In this document: positions 16,382-24,290 of the stretch, piece by piece
Layout: the number at the start of each line of letters is the position of its first letter
How positions within the stretch are numbered: the stretch's first letter is position 1
Assembly: GCA_036382855.1 (NCBI GenBank)
Contig: DASVPO010000008.1
Coordinates: forward strand, 310,001 to 374,000
DNA length: 64,000 bases
Direction: 5' to 3'
Source: DASVTR01 sp036382855
Lineage (GTDB): Bacteria > Acidobacteriota > Blastocatellia > Pyrinomonadales > Pyrinomonadaceae
Notes under the pieces: model-generated
The model's database searches: none
What the model was told of the DNA's origin: nothing
Seen by the model: only the letters and a program-made list of their open reading frames with translations
Translations under genes and position numbers: made by a program

Positions 16382-18138
16382 TGAAGAATGGAATTCGTTC
16401 TTATATCGTCTCAACTTTTGCGCTGCTGCTCTTTGCGGCGAGCGCTCAAATCATTTCGGCGCAGACTCCTGACCCCGGAACGACCGGCCCATATGCCGTG
16501 ACCCGTCAAGAGTACAACTTTGGCAATCAGGTTTTCAGGCCGACCGGCTTCCCCATCTCTGTTGAGTTGCTCGCCTCCGTTCATCACCCGACGGATCTGG
16601 CTAACGGCCCGTTCCCCGTCATCGTTTTTCTGCACGGGCGTCACGCCACCTGCTACAGAGGCTCGACCGCCGCGCTGCGCTGGCCTTGCAGAAGCACGGA
16701 GCAACCGATTCCGAGCTATCAGGGCTACGACTACGTTGCTCAAAAGTTAGCCAGCAACGGCTACATCGTTATCTCCATCAGCGCCAACGGCATCAACGCT
16801 TATGATAATCAGGTGTCGGATTACGGAGCACAGGCGCGCGCAGAGTTAATCCAGCGCCACCTCAACCAGTGGAACACCTTTAACACGACCGGCGCTGCGC
16901 CCTTCGGCACACAGTTCGTCGGCAAGGTGAATCTCAGCCGCGTCGGCACAATGGGCCACTCGCGCGGCGGCGAAGGCGTCGTCAAGAGTTTCATACACAA
17001 CGCCTCGCTCGGCTCACCCTACAACATCAGGGCCGTTCTCCCGCTCGCACCCGTTGATTTCAATCGCCACGTCATTAACAACGTCGCGCTCGAAGTCGTC
17101 CTCCCCTACTGCGACGGTGATGTGAACGACAACCAGGGCGTACACTTTTTCGACGATGCTCGCTACAACGTCACAGGCGACACAGGGGCCAAGCACACCG
17201 TTCAGGTGATGGGCGCGAATCACAACTACTTCAACACCATCTGGACGCCGGGGCTCTTTTCTGCGGGCACGGCCGATGATTGGTCAGCCTACACGAGCGG
17301 CGGCACGTCCGACCCGCAATGCGGAACGGTCGCGGGCAACAAGCGTCTGACCGCTGCACAGCAGCAGGGCGTCGGGTTGGCCTACATTTCGGCCTTCATG
17401 CGCGTTTACGTCGGCGGGGAATCGCAATTCCTGCCGCTCCTGACGGGAGCAGCGCCGCCGCCAGCTTCGGCCCAGACCACCAACCTGCATGTCTCTTATC
17501 ATGCTCCCGACTCTGCTGCGACACGTCGCGACGTGAATCGTCTGCTCAATTCAACCAACCTGACGACCAACACGCTGGGCGGGGCAGCAACGCAGAGCGG
17601 TCTGACGCCCCACGACCTCTGCGGCGGCGATTCTCCGCAGCCTGTGCATTGCCTGCCCTCTACTCAATCAACGACAAGGCAGCCGCACACAACGCCGAGC
17701 GCGCTCTCGACCAAACGCGGTCTGAGCCAACTCCGCACGGGTTGGACCTCCCTCAGTTCGACCTTCACCAACGACCTTCCTCTTGGCTACAGGGACATCA
17801 GCGGCTTCCAGGCGCTTCAATTCCGCGCCAGCCTTAATTACAACGACACGCGCAACACCTCCGCGACGCCTCAGAATTTCAGCGTCGCCCTGACCGACGG
17901 CACAGGAACTACGTCAATCGTGCGTGTCAGCGATTATTCGGGTGCGCTCTTTTTCCCGCCCGGAAGCGTCGCGTCCGTGCCCAAGATTTTCCTGAACACG
18001 GTGCGCATTCCGCTCTCGGCCTTCACGGGCGTCAACTTGAGTGATATACGCTCGGTTCAATTCAGGTTCGACCAGATGGCGCAGGGCGCGCTCCAGATTT
18101 CCGATCTGGCGTTCGCCTCCGCCCCGACAGTGCAGTAA
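16381..18138 (+). CDS. Secreted alpha/beta-hydrolase with C-terminal beta domain
   Basis: The 585-residue product has a signal peptide (about 1-28) and an alpha/beta-hydrolase core. The oxyanion-type motif V-I-V-F-L-H-G-R lies at about 80-87 and the nucleophile elbow G-H-S-R-G-G gives Ser194. Likely triad partners are Asp245 (Y-C-D-G-D) and His281 (A-N-H-N-Y-F). The region 370-585 is Ser/Thr-rich and beta-like, probably a binding or spacer domain. The fold resembles secreted lipase/cutinase-like or chlorophyllase-like hydrolases; the substrate cannot be told. An ideal ribosome site (ggaggt) lies in the end of the previous gene. A strong terminator follows. Confidence 0.8.
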   Translation: MKNGIRSYIVSTFALLLFAASAQIISAQTPDPGTTGPYAVTRQEYNFGNQVFRPTGFPISVELLASVHHPTDLANGPFPVIVFLHGRHATCYRGSTAALRWPCRSTEQPIPSYQGYDYVAQKLASNGYIVISISANGINAYDNQVSDYGAQARAELIQRHLNQWNTFNTTGAAPFGTQFVGKVNLSRVGTMGHSRGGEGVVKSFIHNASLGSPYNIRAVLPLAPVDFNRHVINNVALEVVLPYCDGDVNDNQGVHFFDDARYNVTGDTGAKHTVQVMGANHNYFNTIWTPGLFSAGTADDWSAYTSGGTSDPQCGTVAGNKRLTAAQQQGVGLAYISAFMRVYVGGESQFLPLLTGAAPPPASAQTTNLHVSYHAPDSAATRRDVNRLLNSTNLTTNTLGGAATQSGLTPHDLCGGDSPQPVHCLPSTQSTTRQPHTTPSALSTKRGLSQLRTGWTSLSSTFTNDLPLGYRDISGFQALQFRASLNYNDTRNTSATPQNFSVALTDGTGTTSIVRVSDYSGALFFPPGSVASVPKIFLNTVRIPLSAFTGVNLSDIRSVQFRFDQMAQGALQISDLAFASAPTVQ

Positions 18139-18162
18139 ACAGTTCTCAAGCAGAACGATGAA

Positions 18163-18196
18163 AGGGCGTCGGTGTCTCATTGCCGACGCCCTTTTT
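18163..18196 (+). terminator. Intrinsic terminator after the hydrolase gene
   Basis: A perfect 10-bp stem, agggcgtcgg (18163-18172) with ccgacgccct (18183-18192), has a 10-base loop and is followed by a T-run on the + strand. It closes the two-gene transcript beginning at 15,824. Confidence 0.9.
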
Positions 18197-18277
18197 CTTA
18201 GCACAGCGAGATGGTTAGCGAAACGGCAGACGCGTTAAATCCGAGAGATGCCAACGCACGGTCGTTGCGGATTCATA

Positions 18278-18283
18278 TATAAT
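18278..18283 (+). promoter_or_regulatory. Possible -10 element
   Basis: A perfect TATAAT lies 76 bases before the next gene, but the bases 17 upstream (cgcacg) do not resemble a -35 box. It may be activator-dependent or served by an alternative sigma factor, which would suit a stress-type gene. Confidence 0.3.
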
Positions 18284-18359
18284 CGCCTGAACAGACTTGT
18301 AGATTAGGCCCAAACGAGATACAACTAGCACAATCAAACACCAAAGGAGAGACTTTCGC

Positions 18360-19142
18360 ATGAGTGCCGTCGCCGGTATTTTCAATTCACGTTCGGATGC
18401 TGCACGCGCCGCCGCCAATCTACAATCGGCTGGCTTTCTGGAAGACAACATCAGCCTTCTCACGCCCGGCATGAGTGATAGGCAGGTTGACGAGACCGTT
18501 CCAACCACGGAGACCGAGCAGCCCGGAATGGGGACAGCAATGGGCACAGCCGTCGGCGGAGCACTCGGCGCTGCCGGGGGTGCAACGATTGGCGCGGCCG
18601 CCGCGAGCCTCTTTGTGCCGGGCGTTGGGCCAATCCTCGCCGCCGGAATTATCGGCGCGGCGCTGCTTGGCGCTGGCGGCGCAACCATCGGCGCGGCTAC
18701 AGGAGGAGCGGTCGAAGACGAAATCGCGCCCGAGTTGCCGCACGACGAGTTGTTCGTTTACGAAGACGCGCTCAGGCAGGGCAAGTCAGTCGTTATCGGT
18801 GTAACAGATGATGAGACTGAGGCCGAAGCCGGACGCACCGTGTTGGCCCAATCGGGAGCCGAAAGCCTCGACGCTGCGCGCGAAAGCTGGTGGGTCGGCA
18901 TGCGCGATGCGGAAGAGGAAGAGTACACGGGGCAGGGGAAAGATTTTTCGACAGACGAGCCGTATTATCGTCGCGGCTTTGAAGCCGCGCTTCATCCGAC
19001 GCGGCGCGGTAAAACGTTTGACGAGACTGCCGAGGGCCTGCGCGAGCGCTTCGGCGATGATTACGAGCACGAAGCCTTCCGTCGCGGCTACGAGCGCGGG
19101 CAGGCTTACCAGCAGAGCTTGCGGGAGAAGTACAGGAGTTGA
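18360..19142 (+). CDS. Stress-type protein with glycine-zipper hydrophobic core
   Basis: The 260-residue protein has three parts. The N-terminal 30 residues (SAVAGIFNSRSDAARAAANL) resemble the start of DUF1269/YflT-type general stress proteins. Residues about 55-118 are Gly/Ala-rich with G-x3-G spacing (G-T-A-V-G-G-A-L-G-A-A-G-G-A), a glycine zipper that can insert in membranes. The C-terminal 130 residues are acidic and carry two R-R-G-[FY]-E-x motifs (YYRRGFEAA and FRRGYERG) like those found in stress-associated repeat proteins. It has a good ribosome site (aaaggag). Role in envelope or desiccation stress is inferred. The stop overlaps a second tiny gene by four bases. Confidence 0.7.
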   Translation: MSAVAGIFNSRSDAARAAANLQSAGFLEDNISLLTPGMSDRQVDETVPTTETEQPGMGTAMGTAVGGALGAAGGATIGAAAASLFVPGVGPILAAGIIGAALLGAGGATIGAATGGAVEDEIAPELPHDELFVYEDALRQGKSVVIGVTDDETEAEAGRTVLAQSGAESLDAARESWWVGMRDAEEEEYTGQGKDFSTDEPYYRRGFEAALHPTRRGKTFDETAEGLRERFGDDYEHEAFRRGYERGQAYQQSLREKYRS

Positions 19143-19309
19143 GATACGCCCTGCTGAACGCGGCTGTCTTCATAGGCATCCTCGGCGCAAGCTGGCTTAT
19201 CACAAACGGATTCGCCCGCGCCATGTACATACGCTGCGCCGCCTGCGGCACGCTCAACGCCCGCCGTCGCGCACAGTGTCGCTCCTGCCAGACTGATTTA
19301 AGAGCATGA
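19139..19309 (+). CDS. Tiny membrane-anchored zinc-ribbon protein
   Basis: This 56-residue frame starts at a TTG that overlaps the previous stop (TTGA). It encodes a short hydrophobic helix (about 4-24) followed by C-A-A-C-G and, 12 residues later, C-R-S-C, a four-cysteine zinc-ribbon pair, ending in a polar tail. The aggag directly before the TTG is closer than normal, so the start is uncertain. Support: the cysteine spacing, the hydrophobic segment, and the frame filling exactly the gap before the convergent terminator hairpin. Function unknown; I infer coupling to the preceding stress-type gene. Confidence 0.5.
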   Translation: MRYALLNAAVFIGILGASWLITNGFARAMYIRCAACGTLNARRRAQCRSCQTDLRA

Positions 19310-19376
19310 CAAAGAAGCTCTCATTAGTAAGCAGCGTGCTTGCTAATGAGAGCTTCCTTTTGCTGAAGCTTCTTTG
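19310..19376. terminator. Long nested hairpin between convergent genes
   Basis: A near-perfect 20-bp stem (19314-19333 with 19337-19356; core agctctcattag / ctaatgagagct, one wobble) has a loop of only three bases. An outer perfect 10-bp pair, caaagaagct (19310-19319) with agcttctttg (19367-19376), competes with the base of the inner stem. It lies between the stops of the tiny zinc-ribbon gene and the M1 peptidase and probably terminates both directions. Confidence 0.8.
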
Positions 19377-19381
19377 ATAAC

Positions 19382-21328
19382 TCAATTGCCAGGCGCGTGT
19401 GAAGCCAGCGACGGCGCAAGCGAAGGCAGATTGAAAAATCCTGCGTTAGCTTGAAAGCTTGCGGCAAACTGTGCGTCCGATTGTTTATCCATCCGGGCCA
19501 ACGCACGGGCAGCTTCGCGTCTGCCGATGAGGTCAGCGCTGTGCTGCACTTGATAGGCAACCATCGCGCGTGAGCGTGGAAAATCCAGCTTCTTCAGAAT
19601 CTTCTCGCCCTTATCGAAGCGAATCATAAGGGGCCTGCCGTCCAACTGGAAAGTGAAGCTTTGCGTGCGACGCGTAATCTCTATGCGCTCCGTTCGCGCG
19701 CCGCGCGCGGTCGCAAGTTCTATCTCGACGGGCAAGCGAAAGACTTCGGGCGTTGATGATGTAGGCGTTTGCGTTTGCGCGACGTTGAGCGTGAGTTGGC
19801 GTGTAGCTGCGTTGTAGGATGAACGCACGCGCAGTTCAGGGAAGCCTGCGCCGTAAACCCACTGATTGAAAAACCAGTCGAGCGGCTGGCCTGTCGTTTG
19901 TTCAAAAGCGCGCTGCAAATCTGCCGTCACGACGTTGCGATACTGGTTGTCAACCAGATAACGGTTGATAGCCTTCCAGAACAACTCGTCGCCAACAGTC
20001 TCGCGCAGCATGTGTATGATGACTGCTCCTTTCTTGTAGAGCGTCATGTCAAACAAATCAATCGGCTGGCGATAGCGGTCGTAGACGATGGGACGACGAT
20101 AGCGATACTGGTCCTCCATAAAGTAGGTCTCGGCGTTGGCCTGCATTTCCGCCAGATAAGCGTCGCGGCCTTCCTCGTGCTCTTTGAAACTGGCTTCCAT
20201 GAAGGTCGCAAAGCCCTCGTTGAGCCAGGCGTGCGACCAGTCTTTGCACGTCACCAGATTGCCGAACCATGAGTGCGCAAGCTCGTGCGCGACTAGATTC
20301 TGCGTCGAAGAGCTGGCGCGCTCGCCAGTGTTACGCAGAATCTCCGTGTCGGATTGTGTTGTGGCAGTGATGTTTTCCATACCGCCGAAAATAAAACTTG
20401 AAACGACCGTCTGCGCATATTTGTTATACGGATACTCATAATTGACTACGCGGCTGAACCACTCCATCATGCGCGGTGTCTTTTCAAAGGAGCGACGGGC
20501 GACCGTTTCCGTGCCGGGGTAGGTGTAGTATTCGATGGGAACGTTTTTGAAGGCGTCGCTTAGTTTGACGTATTCCCCGACGACCATCGAGATTAAATAG
20601 CTGCCGTGCGGCTGTTCCATCTTCCAGTGGAACGTGTGCGTGCCGTCCGGGTTGTTGATGGTCTCGACGAGTGCGCCGTTGGAGATGGCGATTTCGTTGG
20701 ACGGAGTCGTGATGTACTGCTCGCTTGTCACCTTGTCGTCCGGGAAATCATAGGACGGAAACCAGTAGTGATTATCTTCCGGCTGTCCTTGCGTCCAGAT
20801 TTGTGCAGGACGCGGCCCGCCGAAGAAACTGCCGCGCGAAGCGGGAACGAAATAGAGGCCGCGTTCGGGTGTAGCTCGGTACTTGATACGAACGGCTATC
20901 GTCTCTGTTGGCTGATATGCGCGGTCGAGCGTGATTGAAAGCTTTTCCGGCGACTGTGTCCATTGGAGCGCAGCCTGCGATTCGTCGAGCGTCACGCTCT
21001 CAATCTTCATCGCAGCGGCGTCCAACTCAAACGACTTGAAATCGGCAAGCAAGGGTTTCAGTGTGACTGTTTCATCACCGATGACAGTCTTGTTCGGAAC
21101 ATCGAAGCGCGTGCGGATAACGTAGTGTTGCACGTCGTAGGTTCTTGGAGGACGCGGGTGCGTCGTGCCCGGAAGTTGTGGGTATGCGGTTGGAAGACGC
21201 TGTACGGGTGTGCTGACCGCTCTGCGCCTGCTGCGCTGGGCCAGAGCCGGCGACGAAAAACCGTAGACGATGAGAGCAGCCGCAAGAGTTGCGGCGAGCA
21301 GTCTTGTTTTCATTAGCTGAGGAAACAT
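19382..21328 (-). CDS. Secreted M1-family aminopeptidase
   Basis: The product (about 648 residues) has a signal peptide, then the M1 (gluzincin) architecture. The GAMEN-like substrate motif is G-G-M-E-N, the zinc site is His348-Glu349-L-A-His352 with Glu371 (W-L-N-E-G-F), and a downstream Y-K-K-G-A-V motif contains the expected transition-state Tyr. By family knowledge it removes N-terminal residues from peptides, here outside the cytoplasm. The ATG at 21328 follows ggaaggg at good distance; an upstream TTG (21343) lies before it and an internal ATG (21313) is possible. It is divergent from a secreted M14 peptidase, suggesting a shared peptide-scavenging role. Confidence 0.9.
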   Translation of the reverse strand: MFPQLMKTRLLAATLAAALIVYGFSSPALAQRSRRRAVSTPVQRLPTAYPQLPGTTHPRPPRTYDVQHYVIRTRFDVPNKTVIGDETVTLKPLLADFKSFELDAAAMKIESVTLDESQAALQWTQSPEKLSITLDRAYQPTETIAVRIKYRATPERGLYFVPASRGSFFGGPRPAQIWTQGQPEDNHYWFPSYDFPDDKVTSEQYITTPSNEIAISNGALVETINNPDGTHTFHWKMEQPHGSYLISMVVGEYVKLSDAFKNVPIEYYTYPGTETVARRSFEKTPRMMEWFSRVVNYEYPYNKYAQTVVSSFIFGGMENITATTQSDTEILRNTGERASSSTQNLVAHELAHSWFGNLVTCKDWSHAWLNEGFATFMEASFKEHEEGRDAYLAEMQANAETYFMEDQYRYRRPIVYDRYRQPIDLFDMTLYKKGAVIIHMLRETVGDELFWKAINRYLVDNQYRNVVTADLQRAFEQTTGQPLDWFFNQWVYGAGFPELRVRSSYNAATRQLTLNVAQTQTPTSSTPEVFRLPVEIELATARGARTERIEITRRTQSFTFQLDGRPLMIRFDKGEKILKKLDFPRSRAMVAYQVQHSADLIGRREAARALARMDKQSDAQFAASFQANAGFFNLPSLAPSLASHAPGN

Positions 21329-21559
21329 CAAAAGCCCTTCCAAAGGATGATTGTCTTTGAATTATTCAGCACGGAGACTCGCACGCAATTGTGCCTTACA
21401 TGCGCCTGCCTTGCAAAGCCGCCTGTTGGAATAGATGTCTGGCGGGAGCGGATTTTGCTTACGCGCGGATGAATCGTATAGTTGAAAAAGCTGTAACTTC
21501 AAGATACTGAATTTGGGCGATGGTTTATATCTCTCGTCGTCTCGGATTGGAGAAAACTG

Positions 21560-23383
21560 ATGCGCCGTTTCGCCGCTACGCTGGTCATACTGTTTCTTGC
21601 GAGTATCAATTCTTCCCTGAACTTCAACGCTATGGCTCAAAGTCTGACATCAAACGTCCCGCCTGATTGGCAAACGCATGCTGAGAAGACCAGTTATCGC
21701 GAGACGCCGCGTTATGATGAAACCATCGCCTACAGTCGCAGGCTGGCAGATGCTTCGCCCTTGATTCGCCTGACGAGTTTCGGTGAGAGCGGAGAAGGAC
21801 GTTCTCTGCCGCTACTCATCGCCGCCAGCGGAGGCACGTTTACGCCCGAAGCAGCGCGGCGCGCGGGCAAAGCCGTCGTGTTGATTCAGGCTTGCATTCA
21901 TCCGGGCGAATCCGACGGCAAGGATGCAGGGCTGGCGTTGCTGCGCGACATAGCGATTACGAAGACGCAGCCGCGGCTGCTCGAAAGAGTTGTCCTGCTC
22001 TTCATCCCTATTTATAACACGGACGGGCACGAGCGTTTCGGGCCATACAATCGTATTAACCAGAACGGCCCGGCCGAAATGGGCTGGCGCGTTACTTCCA
22101 CTAATCTCAACTTGAACCGCGACTACATGAAGGCCGATGCGCCGGAGACGCGCGCGTGGCTCAGGATGTGGACGCAGTGGAATCCAGACCTCTTCGTTGA
22201 TTGCCACGTCACAGATGGCGCGGATTACCGTTACGTGCTGACGTATCAATACGAGCAGAACGGAAACGTTCCCGCGCCCGTGCTGCAATGGGAGCGCGCT
22301 GCCTTCGAGGGACGGATTATTCCCGCGACGGAAGCGACGGGTCATTCCATCTCGCCCTACATGGAGTTTCGAGACAATAGGGATTTAATGAAAGGCATCG
22401 AGAGCTTCATCGCGCCGCCGCGTTTCTCGACAGGCTACACGCCCGTCCGCAATCGTCCCGGCCTGCTGATTGAAACGCACATGCTGAAGGACTACCGCTC
22501 GCGCGTGCTCGGAACTTACGAACTGTTGCGTGCGACGCTTGAAGAAGTGAACCGCGATTCCGAAAGTTTGTTGCGCGCCGTCCGTCAGGCCGACGAGCAG
22601 ACCATGGCCGAAGGGCGGAGTTTTAATCCGTCGCGCGCTTATCCGCTGCAATTCGAGTTGACGGAAAAATCCAGACCCTTTCAGATGAAAGCCGTCGAGT
22701 CGCGCACGGAATTAAGCGACGTGTCGGGCGCTGTGAGAGTCGTCTTCGGGACGAAGCCTGTTGACCTGACCGTGCCGCTCTACGATGACGCGAGAGTGAC
22801 GGCAGCAATCGCGCCGCCGCTTTACTACATCGTGCCTGTACAGTGGAAAAACGTCATCGAAGTGCTGGCCGCGCATGGACTGCGACTGCGCAGGCTCGCT
22901 GCTCCTTTGACAATCGAGGTTGAAAGTTATCGTTTTAGTGAAACGCAGTGGGCATCATCGCCCTTTGAGGGAAGAGTGAGGCCGACGTTTAAGACTAACC
23001 CTGTGAGAGAGCGCAGGACGTTTCCCGCTGGCTCTGTCGTCGTTCCCTTGGACCAGCCGGCGGCGCGCGTCGCAGTTCATCTGCTCGAACCACAGTCGCC
23101 GGATTCGTTCGTCGCGTGGGGATTCTTCAACGCTATCTTTGAACAGAAGGAGGGGGGAGAGGATTACGTCCTGGAGAAACTGGCGAGAGAGATGCTGGCG
23201 AAGGACGAGCAACTGCGTCGTGAATTTGAACAGCGTGTGGCAACCGACCCGAAGTTTGCTGCCAGCGCGCGCGACCGTCTCAGATTCTTCTACGAGCGCT
23301 CGCCCTACTGGGATAAGCAGATGAATCTTTATCCTGTGGGAAGAATCACATCAAAGCTGGAAGCTAAGCTGGTCAGTTTTTAA
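21560..23383 (+). CDS. Secreted M14-family zinc carboxypeptidase
   Basis: The 607-residue protein has a signal peptide (about 1-26) and the M14 zinc site: His114-PG-Glu117 in I-H-P-G-E-S-D-G-K and His216 in V-D-C-H-V-T-D-G. The likely catalytic glutamate is Glu305 in L-L-I-E-T-H-M-L. A substrate-carboxylate site is suggested by N-L-N-R-D-Y (about 186-191). The C-terminal 270 residues are beta-rich and without an obvious family. By family knowledge it cleaves C-terminal residues or amide bonds in peptides or cell-wall fragments. Start chosen at the ATG following ggattggag. Confidence 0.88.
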   Translation: MRRFAATLVILFLASINSSLNFNAMAQSLTSNVPPDWQTHAEKTSYRETPRYDETIAYSRRLADASPLIRLTSFGESGEGRSLPLLIAASGGTFTPEAARRAGKAVVLIQACIHPGESDGKDAGLALLRDIAITKTQPRLLERVVLLFIPIYNTDGHERFGPYNRINQNGPAEMGWRVTSTNLNLNRDYMKADAPETRAWLRMWTQWNPDLFVDCHVTDGADYRYVLTYQYEQNGNVPAPVLQWERAAFEGRIIPATEATGHSISPYMEFRDNRDLMKGIESFIAPPRFSTGYTPVRNRPGLLIETHMLKDYRSRVLGTYELLRATLEEVNRDSESLLRAVRQADEQTMAEGRSFNPSRAYPLQFELTEKSRPFQMKAVESRTELSDVSGAVRVVFGTKPVDLTVPLYDDARVTAAIAPPLYYIVPVQWKNVIEVLAAHGLRLRRLAAPLTIEVESYRFSETQWASSPFEGRVRPTFKTNPVRERRTFPAGSVVVPLDQPAARVAVHLLEPQSPDSFVAWGFFNAIFEQKEGGEDYVLEKLAREMLAKDEQLRREFEQRVATDPKFAASARDRLRFFYERSPYWDKQMNLYPVGRITSKLEAKLVSF

Positions 23384-23440
23384 TTGGGCGCGGAGAGGCG
23401 GCGTGTGCCTTACGCATGAGACTCTGTCTGGCCGGTGAGC

Positions 23441-23482
23441 AAAAAAGAAGAGCGGGCGCTGCTAGTTGTCAGCGTCCGCTCT
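23441..23482 (-). terminator. Intrinsic terminator (minus strand)
   Basis: A 13-bp stem (agagcgggcgctg, 23449-23461, with cagcgtccgctct, 23470-23482) has an 8-base loop. The A-run at 23441-23446 becomes a T-run on the minus strand, terminating the small membrane-protein gene at 23,517. It may also slow + strand transcripts from the peptidase. Confidence 0.85.
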
Positions 23483-23516
23483 CCCTGAAATTGTGCTGGC
23501 CTTTTCCGTTGAGACG

Positions 23517-23663
23517 TTAGACCGTGCGACGGCCCGTCAGCAAGTTAATGACCAAAACGATGAGTGCCACAACGAGCAGCAAGTGAATAAGACTGCCGCC
23601 GATACCACCGATGGCACCGATTAACCACAAGACCAGAAGTACTACCAAGATTGTCCACAACAT
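23517..23663 (-). CDS. Small Lmo0937/DUF5670-type membrane protein
   Basis: This 48-residue protein begins MLWTILVVLLVLWLIGAIGG and is two hydrophobic segments separated by a short Gly/Ser-His turn, ending in G-R-R-T-V. This is the typical pattern of the tiny lmo0937-family membrane proteins, whose role is unknown. An aaggag lies 7 bases before the ATG, so the longer 73-residue frame is not needed. A paralogue with the same layout is at 57,365. Confidence 0.8.
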   Translation of the reverse strand: MLWTILVVLLVLWLIGAIGGIGGSLIHLLLVVALIVLVINLLTGRRTV

Positions 23664-24290
23664 TTTTGCTTTCTCCTTTTGAGCGTCCGTGTCAAAATTT
23701 TGGGTTTCCCGAACCCGACCTGACCTTGCTATGAGCAATGTCCATGCCAGTTGCGCCGCTGACGCCTGCCATCATCTGAAAACCCTTTATTTACGGCACT
23801 TAAGACGCCAGCCGCGTCGTTATTGACGACGAAAAGTTAAGTTTTCTGCCCTGTCTTGTACGGAAACGCGTCGCGCTAAGCTGGCTCGTCGTGTTCCGAT
23901 TTAGAGCATAGCGCTTATCAACCTGATATTTCCTATTTTGTGCGGCAACCGGGGCAGCGCGCTTGTCATCGGAACGGAGTCTTAAGAGTGTGGTCGCGGC
24001 GGCCCTGTGTTCGCGCTGCCCTGAGTCGGCTACTGAATAAATTTGAAGGAATTATAAGGGCTGGACATCTGCGCCGCTTGGCGGTAAAGTGTTTGGTGGC
24101 GTTCGTGTTCAAGCCCTAACAGGGCGAACGCCTTCATCAGGGCTGCTCCATCCACCTTCGGTGCTGAGTCGTGTGCCCCGTCCGTTTTTAAAATTAACCC
24201 CAAACCCGATTTTTGTAGTCTTAAATTCGTCAGCGCTTCCGGCGGCTTCCCCTATCTTTTACAGGCCGCACGCGCGCAGGAGAACTCGCG
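23664..24290. other. Intergenic region before ftsH, with a possible structured leader
   Basis: These 627 bases lie between a minus-strand small gene and ftsH and hold no credible gene; a 113-residue frame at 24,089 runs into ftsH and looks spurious. At 24098-24132 ggcgttc and gaacgcc pair around an inner gccct/agggc stem with one bulge, giving a two-part hairpin about 160 bases before ftsH. No clear -35/-10 pair was found. Confidence 0.4.

Noticed and set aside
21482..21510. Promoter TTGAAA/TACTGA before the M14 peptidase
   Set aside because: The -10 matches only three of six consensus bases, too weak to list.
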